Shown here one piece after another: positions 57,654-64,000 of a DNA stretch of 64,000 bases. This DNA is from Anthostomella pinea (taxonomy: Eukaryota > Ascomycota > Sordariomycetes > Xylariales > Xylariaceae): assembly GCA_963556695.1 (NCBI GenBank), contig CAUWAG010000011.1:124001-188000 (forward strand), written 5' to 3'. The position numbers and the translations under genes were made by a program. Each line of letters opens with the position of its first letter. The first letter of the stretch is position 1. A model generated the notes under the pieces. That model did not search any database. It saw only the letters and a list, made by a program, of their open reading frames with translations, and was not told the origin of the DNA.

Positions 57654-57731
57654 GAAGCGTGCCTCGATGCTGCCGCCCAGAAGCGTGCCTCGATGCTGCC
57701 GCCCAGAAGCGTGCCTCGATGCTGCCGCCCA
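57654..57731. repeat. 26-bp minisatellite, three identical units
   Basis: Units at 57654-57679, 57680-57705 and 57706-57731 are identical (start GAAGCGTGCCTCG). The unit length is not a multiple of three, so each unit shifts the reading frame and the array is unlikely to be translated in a conserved protein. Confidence 0.95.
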
Positions 57732-58323
57732 GAACCGCGATGTTGGAGGCTGAGACCCGCGACAGGATGGCCTGGCTGCTGAGCAAATTTACATTCACCC
57801 ATCTACCACACACCTCACCCATACGACAGCCCCTCCAGCGTCTCGTCGGCAGATGCGGACGGGCGCCTCGGCGCTGGACAGGGCCGCGACGCGGAGGAGG
57901 AGCATGATGCTATGATTCAAGGTTGGACACCTTGATAAGACCTGCGTATTGCTGTGCCGAACCCACAGATCCGGTGTGCCCAGCAGACGGACAGGCAGAT
58001 GGACTGGGAATACCTTTTAACATTCCCATCTAGCATTGCCATCCATCATTGTCCCATATCCACCATTTTCCCCTCGGACGCCATGTACCCTCGCGCGATC
58101 AAGGACGATGGCAGCCATCGGAGCAGCACACGTCCTCTAGTAGCTCGCCATCGACAGTAAACCTGTTTCTCGACAACGAAGCAAGCGCGGTACAGCCAGA
58201 CAAGTATCCCGTAGCTGGTCATTCTCGTTGCTGGTACCTTATCAACTGGGTCGTCGTGAAGAATATGCAAGGAAAACCCAGTAGAATTATTTATAAGTTG
58301 CTTTGAGGCAGCGCAGTGCGGAC

Positions 58324-58518
58324 ATGGACGTGCGGCTTACCGCGCGGTGTAAATCTAGAGAAGAAGTCACTGTTCTTAAAGAAGAAGGCACTGTTCCCGA
58401 AGAAGAAGATACTGCTCCAAAAGAAGAAACTACTCCTATTCCCCAACCTCCATGCCAGGTTCCTCTTCCATTCGCTCCCGTCGTTGAACAAATCAAAAGC
58501 CTAGCGCTCGATCGCTAA
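58324..58518 (+). CDS. Small acidic-repeat hypothetical protein, 64 aa
   Basis: An ATG at 58324 opens MDVRLTARCKSREEVTVLKE and continues with a repeated acidic octapeptide of the form Lys/Glu-Glu-Glu-x-Thr-Val/Ala-Pro/Leu. It is built by a 24-bp DNA repeat with about four degenerate units. The end PFAPVVEQIKSLALDR is more ordered. It may be the start of a longer decayed gene. A chance frame through a GAA-rich repeat is possible. Confidence 0.25.
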   Translation: MDVRLTARCKSREEVTVLKEEGTVPEEEDTAPKEETTPIPQPPCQVPLPFAPVVEQIKSLALDR

Positions 58519-59752
58519 ACTCTAGAAGAACGCATGCTCACTATTTGCAACAAAGAAATACCCAAGGGCAACTGGGCCAGGTATGAGAAATTGGCAGATT
58601 GTGTGCGAGCGTTGTTAGTTTGGAGAGATAACTGCAAGCTCGTGTCGAATGGCTCGAGACTTGCTTTGTATGGCTGTTGGCTGTTGGCTGAGGCTTGATG
58701 GAGAGGATATATAAGGAAGGGAGGGGCCACTGTATGTATGATGGTGAGTTAGCCGGACCGGATATTGCAGTCACACATTGCGTGGGTGGCATTGAGGGCA
58801 CATGAATGAAACCAAAGACCCAAATGTTGCTTCCACCTTCTTCTACTGGAGGAATTTAACGATGGTGTTGAGGATAGAGAGCAAGGTGCCCTTATTCTTG
58901 ATCAACATAACGATGATAATGAATAACCCAATAACAGAGAAGGAAACACGTCCCCATAAACATAGACGAGAAATTTATCCTCCCGACGCGGATCCGGCCG
59001 CCCCCAGTCCTCGGCCTCACCCCCTTCGGCCCCCTAACGCCCCCTTGCCCTTGCCTGAAACGAAGAAGGTGTGTGTTTTGTGAGACAATGAGACTTATGT
59101 AGAAACTTTTTCTCTAGAGTACAACGAGGCAAGTCGTTGCGTCACTGATGAACTCCTGGCCGATGTCCAGGCCCTCGAGGCAGGGGAAACGAGCGACAAG
59201 AGCCACCAACACATCCCCAGCGCACCCTATTTCAAAGCCGACGTCCTGGGTAAGTCCTGTGGTTCCCAGGGAGGTCAGCTTGTTACTGGTGAACCATATG
59301 GTGTGTTCGTCGTCTGAGTTGAAGTTCGTTGCTGCAGACTGAGTGACTGGCTGGCTCGGAAGACGGGGTGGGTGCGTTGAAGGTTTTGGGGTCTCATCTT
59401 CTGAGGATAGGCGAGCCCCGGCTTGCGGTAAGCAAGCCGACAACATAGTGTTGTTGTGTGTTGGTTCCTGCTGTCCTGGCGGCCTGGCTTGCGCTTTCCG
59501 CTCGTCTTGGGAGTCGGAACAGGGTCGTCTCGGCGCTACTAGAAATTAGCATATGTGCAGCATATGCACAGAATGGAACTTACACGGTGAAAGTGTTGGC
59601 CAAAGAGCCGGGCGAAGTCTGCGTCGTCTCGACTGGTTGGGTTACTCAGGCGCATGCTGAGCATCTGGTGTCATTGTACGTACGCAATGCGCTCACATGC
59701 CGTGGCATATTGGGAGATCAGGGACTCCGCAGTAACCGCACTACGGCCCGGA
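58519..59752. other. No firmly supported gene
   Basis: A minus-strand frame over 59114-59340 (LEGLDIGQEFISD, DVLVALVARFPCL) and a plus-strand frame over 59470-59690 (NGTYTVKVLAKEPGEVCVVS, ending at a GTACGT donor) look partly coding. Neither has a clear start or known domain. Confidence 0.3.
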
Positions 59753-60235
59753 CTACTCGTATGGTATCCCCGCGCCGCCCAATAACTTATTCGTCCAGTA
59801 TTTTGCCGAGCTGTTCCATGGCCCCATCCCATATATGCGCGTGGCCTGGCCTATGAAGGTAAAGGCCACCATGGTGTAGATCCATTGGAAGCATCGTCGG
59901 ACGGGCGGGCAGAAGGCGTCTTCGGGTTGGCTCGGTTCGTCCTCTGTTCTTCGTCTCTTGGAGACGGGTAGCGGCTTTCGTCCAGGGCCAGTGATCGTGG
60001 GCTGCTAAAGTCGAAGGTTCAGTGACGGCAAATATGCTACGACTTCTAATCCGATCTTCTGCTGCAGCTGGTCGACTGGATGGCTGGATGAGGGGTTGGA
60101 CTGGAAGATACACTGCTTAGCATTGTATCGGTATAATTTTGGAGAGTGAGCCTGGGTTACGGAGCCCAACTCCCCTGAAGTTACATACCTAGTCCCGGAG
60201 GCAAGTGTCAAGTCTGGACGATCTTGTCTCGCCAA
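59753..60235 (-). pseudogene. Membrane-protein-like frame interrupted by one TAG
   Basis: From 60235 to 59753 the minus frame is open for about 160 codons except for TAG at 60007-60005. Before it lies LQQKIGLEVVAYLPSLNLRL. After it come QPTITGPGRKPLPVSKRRRT, EDEPSQPEDAFCPPVRRCFQ, WIYTMVAFTFIGQATRIYG and a C-terminal KYWTNKLLGGAGIPYE. One hydrophobic helix-like segment is present. An upstream piece in another frame (HITGIWLFFLKKPTSTSL, about 60307-60254) may belong to the same gene after a frameshift. No ATG start is visible, and the family is not recognised. Confidence 0.35.
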
Positions 60236-60599
60236 CGAGGGTGGGACGGAAGATGGCCAAGCTCGTGCTGGTGGGTTTCTTGAGGAAGAAGAGCCAAATC
60301 CCGGTGATGTGGGAGTTCAGAGCCGCGTTCCAGTCTGGGTGCTCGTCGGTAAGTTATCGGGGTAGGGGAGAAATGTGATTGAGGGAGGCTCACGACCTAT
60401 GCGCTTCGACGAGGGTTATGCTGCTCCGACGACATGCGTTTCAGTGTCGAGCGGGGAGTATTCTTATGTCGCGGGCGAAGGTGGAAGGTCGATGAAAATG
60501 AGTTGGGTTATGTTGCCTTTGCAGAGGTGGAAGAACCAGTTCGGTGAGCAAGAAGATGGGTAAACCGTAAGGCAGAGCAAGTTGGCCAAAGGTAAGGCA

Positions 60600-61350
60600 G
60601 AGGCTCGGAGCAGAGAATGCCCCAAAAAAAACAGGTTAGGGTATGATGCAACCAATGCACAGGTTACAAGATGATTGGCGTTTTCTGTTCTGTGGTTGCG
60701 GAATCAGATTTTGAGGCGATCTGACTGTTCTGCGTGTTGTCTTCGGGGTTGGGCTCTTGGAGCAACACAAGGAAGTTCTGGGACCCAGTACCCGATGAGA
60801 GGTTTCGATCTGGGACGACGCGCTGTTTTTCGATGCCTGCGCCGTCAGGTCCAAGACCATGGCCAAGTTTCCAGCCTTACTCTGCGATGAGCCGATGCTC
60901 AAAACGATAGACCTGCTTCAGATGTTGGCCGCGACGGTAGGTGGACTTGGTATCTGAGGTACATACCCTTGCCAGCATCTACTGTGCGAGGATGGAAGTC
61001 TACTGGCTTCTGTGGGTGCTCCCCCTTCTTCTCGACAAAATCGGGCGTTGGGGTATTGTTGTTGATGGGACAGGGCTTGTGGTGCCTGGGCCGGCGTATA
61101 TACACACTGTCATCGTCGCGAGAAGTGGGCGGTGGTCGTCGTCTCAGGAGAGAGGCGTCCTGCTTGCTGGGTGGACACTGGAGTGGTGAGTGACAACGAG
61201 TTTCAGAGTAGAAATACGTAAACTTTGAAAAGGGCAGACTGTATGCGATTGGTGTGATTGCGGTTTTGGGTTGCTTGCTGGTGTTGGCTTAGTTGCTAAG
61301 GCACCAACAAATGTGCCGAGAAAAAGAAAACCCCGAAGAAACCAACCCAA
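60600..61350 (-). other. Possible spliced minus-strand gene, unresolved
   Basis: A hydrophobic signal-like segment GWFLRGFLFLGTFVGALATK begins at about 61347 but without an ATG. Downstream, one frame is open over about 61155-60899 (SKQDASLLRRRPPPTSRDDD, FVEKKGEHPQKPVDFHPRT). A GTATGT near 60960 and a CAG near 60910 could be splice sites. I could not connect the pieces in one frame, so this is only a candidate secreted protein gene. Confidence 0.2.
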
Positions 61351-63399
61351 CGCCTTATAAATTCAGATTAAAAATAAGTGCAGGCGTCATACATACAAAA
61401 AGATTGATTCCTGATTTTCAGGAGTTTTTGTGGGCGAAAACAAGCTGGTTGGCATATTTCATAACACTGTTCGAACCTTCTCAAAGTTGCTCAGTTCGAA
61501 CCCGGTACCCTAAAGCCTCGCCATACCGGACGCGAAATTACGTACTCCAACCACGCTACCAAGGCGACGCTGCTTGTTTTCTTGTGGGAAAAAAGTTTTA
61601 CATTTGAATACATATACCCTTCCACCCAGTAACCTTTTACCCAAGCACGCCCCCATTGCGGCGGGCAACCAAATGATTTCAAAGAAATTTTCGCTGCTCT
61701 GCCTAGTTTCAGTCAGGCATCCATAAAGGGGCTCTATGTAGCGCACCAGGGCAAGTCACCATGCGCATTGAGTCCCACGTGTGAATTTTCGATGATGCAG
61801 TATTCGAGACAGCTATAACCAGCCTTCTGCGGTATGTAATCAGGTCCTCCAGGGGAGAGAGAGCTGCTGTTCAAGTATTGCTTGACCTATCATTGTCTCT
61901 TTCTGTCCTGTCCGCGCCGACCCCCCGGGCGAGGACTTCGACCATGCCGTCCGTCAGGCAAAGGTGCGGTCAGTCGACTCATCATGATTCATCCTCGCCC
62001 CTATCGAATCCCTGGTCCTTGTCCAACACCAGGCCAGCAAAGTACTATGCAAATTCTTATGTCGAGTAGGCAGATGTGTGTGTCCCGCCTTTCTTCGTCC
62101 ACCACGCCGTGTCGGGTAGTGTCGTGCCCGAGACATGTACTAGACATGGAAAATAGTCTGAGTCTCTGGCTGGTTGTCGTGGTTGTGATTCAAAGCAAAT
62201 GATTCCAATTGGAATGAGGGTGTCTTGACCTAGGCTGCTTATTTGATAAATTGGTCGCCTGAGTTGATGCTCTTCTGATGGCTGGTGGTGACCCCGTCAA
62301 ATATAGCGCACGATGGTTGTACGTGACGGGTATTGATGGTGATGTGTGTGGTGAAACTCTGTGCTAGGGAAGCCAACTCTCGTCGGCAGACTGAGGAAAG
62401 CGAAGAAGAAGCGTGGCAATATAGTCGTCTCGCGGCGAAACGAAACGTCGCCTGGTAAATCGATACCCAGTTTATGAATAGGATGCATTATAACACAGGC
62501 AGAAAACGTTCCTTTCTCCCACGAGACAGGGCGACAATGGGACAGCGCTGAAGGTGATAGCGATGCTACTGTTATTAATAAGGGGCGTTTGACGGTGGGC
62601 ACCTCTAACCCACGTCGTGCCGTGGTGAATGAAGTAGTAAGTAGAAAGCCATATTATCTTTTAACTCGAGCTGCCACAAGTCGCCATTCTTGTCCATGTC
62701 TTCCCTCAGTTCGACTCATCTCAGTTCAGCTCGACGGACGGGCGGACGGGCGGACAGACACACCATTGCCGGCCGTCTCTTGCAACACCCCGGGCTGGTT
62801 GCGACCATCCTTGCCTCCCCGGATCCACGTGCGATTGGATCTGCCCGAGCCTCGGTCGACGGTCGGGAAGCCAGGCTGCCACCCAGCTGGGGCTACGGTC
62901 AGCGTCTGCAGACACGAGAAAGATGATTATCTAGCTACACTGAACCCTCATATGTTTCCGTACACCACCCGTCCAGCAACATAATGCGCACGGGGCCTTG
63001 TGAGGGCTGAGTGTACACGCTTGCAGTAGTGTTGGTGGTGGCCGTGCTATTTCGGTGGTGATGGAAGAAGAGGACCATAATGACCGCCTTGCCATGAGGC
63101 GACTGGCTGTACTCCTCACCCATCACTCGTTACTTTGCTGAAATTTGACGCTGGGTTATTGAATTGGCTATAGGCGTGGCTATGGCTGTGTGTTGACTGG
63201 ATCCGGCTCGCACCTCTCGAGGATGGGAGTGCTGCTAGGGCACAGGCACATACCGTGCGATGGACGAATCGGTATACAGATGAATCGATATATGGACATC
63301 TACATGAACGGACGAACTAGTGAATGGTGTCTAGGATGGCAGTGACCAAGAAGTGCCCTCTCGTCTTTGCGTTCTATATCGAAATGTATCCTCTCGTAC
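61351..63399. other. Intergenic, no gene seen
   Basis: Short shadow frames only. A tRNA-like box A/box B pair on the minus strand at 61490-61580 does not fold into a cloverleaf. Confidence 0.4.
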
Positions 63400-63819
63400 T
63401 TACGCATGTCTATCGGCAAAGGCAAGAACACCGAGAGCGCCCCAGGGTAGCCGGCGCGAGATGCCTGCCCACACGAGGGAAGCATGAGCCGTAAAGAGCG
63501 CTTCTAGAAGTAACACGAAGGGTCGGTCCGTCCGTCGGTTGATCGATTCATGAATAGATCGCTCAGGTTGCGCGTAGCCTTTTGAAAACTCCCTGTACTC
63601 GAAGCAGTAAACCTGGCAGGCGAGCGGCCGAAGCCCCTGAACAGCAGCCCTATCCCGCCACACAAGGCAGAAATCAAGGCACCAAACGAACCGACCCGTC
63701 CCTCCCCCCGGTCTACTCTTCTGATGTCGAGACGACGCTCCTGCGCTCGCTTCTCGCCTGCAGAACGCCCGTTGCGCCGCTTTGGGATCGCTTGGCGCAG
63801 CCCAGCCACCCGCTGTCAT
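63400..63819 (-). CDS. Hypothetical protein, 139 aa
   Basis: An ATG at 63819 (MTAGGWAAPSDPKAAQRAFC) opens an uninterrupted frame to a stop at 63400. The middle has FVWCLDFCLVWRDRAAVQG and the end has FVLLLEALFTAHASLVWAG, both partly hydrophobic. No domain is recognised and an overlapping minus frame is of similar length. It could be chance. Confidence 0.25.
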   Translation of the reverse strand: MTAGGWAAPSDPKAAQRAFCRREASAGASSRHQKSRPGGGTGRFVWCLDFCLVWRDRAAVQGLRPLACQVYCFEYREFSKGYAQPERSIHESINRRTDRPFVLLLEALFTAHASLVWAGISRRLPWGALGVLAFADRHA

Positions 63820-64000
63820 GCTGTGTCGAGTATAGGCCCGAGCAAGACGGTCGGCATTACGTCTGCTACACTGTTCAAGAGAGAGGAGAGGAAAAAGACT
63901 AGCTACCGTAGAGAGAAGGGCACAGCATAACGGCAGACTCCGTTTGAATAAGCTGCTGGAGGGAGTTGGATCTTGTTGTTCGTCTATATAGTCGTTCCCG

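Noticed and set aside
61490..61580. tRNA-like box A and box B on the minus strand
   Set aside because: GGTTCGAA and TAGCGTGGTTGG are present, but the T stem and acceptor stems do not pair.
1..64000. Giant cargo element (Starship type) spanning the window
   Set aside because: No DUF3435 tyrosine-recombinase captain gene was recognised, so the inverted repeats at 9.2 and 54.6 kb alone cannot support this.
1..64000. CRISPR array, rRNA genes or telomeric repeats
   Set aside because: No regularly spaced identical repeats, rRNA-like sequence or TTAGGG arrays were seen.

Overview
The window looks like a gene-poor, repeat-bearing chromosome segment of a filamentous ascomycete (Pezizomycotina). The basis is short GT-AG introns of 64-95 nt, pyrimidine-rich leaders before starts, and families typical of these fungi: a PTH11/rhodopsin-like seven-helix receptor, a COMT-type O-methyltransferase, a HET-domain gene, a pogo/Fot1-type DNA transposon and a Tad-like LINE. 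All calls come from reading the sequence; no database search was possible.

Layout. 0-15 kb: mostly non-coding, with simple repeats, two copies of a dispersed palindromic repeat (5.7 and 9.2 kb), a frameshifted conserved gene (6.6-7.9 kb) and a broken minus-strand gene (12.2-13.1 kb). 15-22 kb: the best preserved coding island, with an AT-hook protein (15.4-16.0 kb), an intact six-exon receptor-like membrane protein on the minus strand (17.5-19.2 kb) and an intact three-exon O-methyltransferase on the plus strand (20.5-21.8 kb). The last two are divergent across 1.2 kb that carries a 29-bp element three times. 23.3-25.9 kb: a complete but degenerate pogo/Fot1-type transposon with 49-bp inverted repeats and TA target duplications.

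28-49 kb: a long stretch of broken coding sequence. It holds open frames interrupted only by TAG codons (28.2 and 30.6 kb), a RING-finger gene ending in an Ile-Asp-Ile-Asn minisatellite, fragments of a carbamoyl-phosphate synthase-like gene, a BTB/POZ gene and a secreted double-psi beta-barrel protein, diverged repeat modules at 32-42.7 kb, a 5'-truncated LINE (45.6-46.8 kb) and a broken HET gene (48.6-49.1 kb). 50-64 kb: a tRNA-like gene with a 52-nt insertion, two more palindromic repeats (53.0 and 54.6 kb, the latter inverted), minisatellites, short hypothetical reading frames and further broken genes.

The only genes that look clearly functional are the receptor-like protein, the methyltransferase and probably the AT-hook protein. 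No complete biosynthetic cluster, CRISPR array or rRNA gene was seen. The intact genes in the middle argue that the indels elsewhere are real decay rather than general sequencing error.
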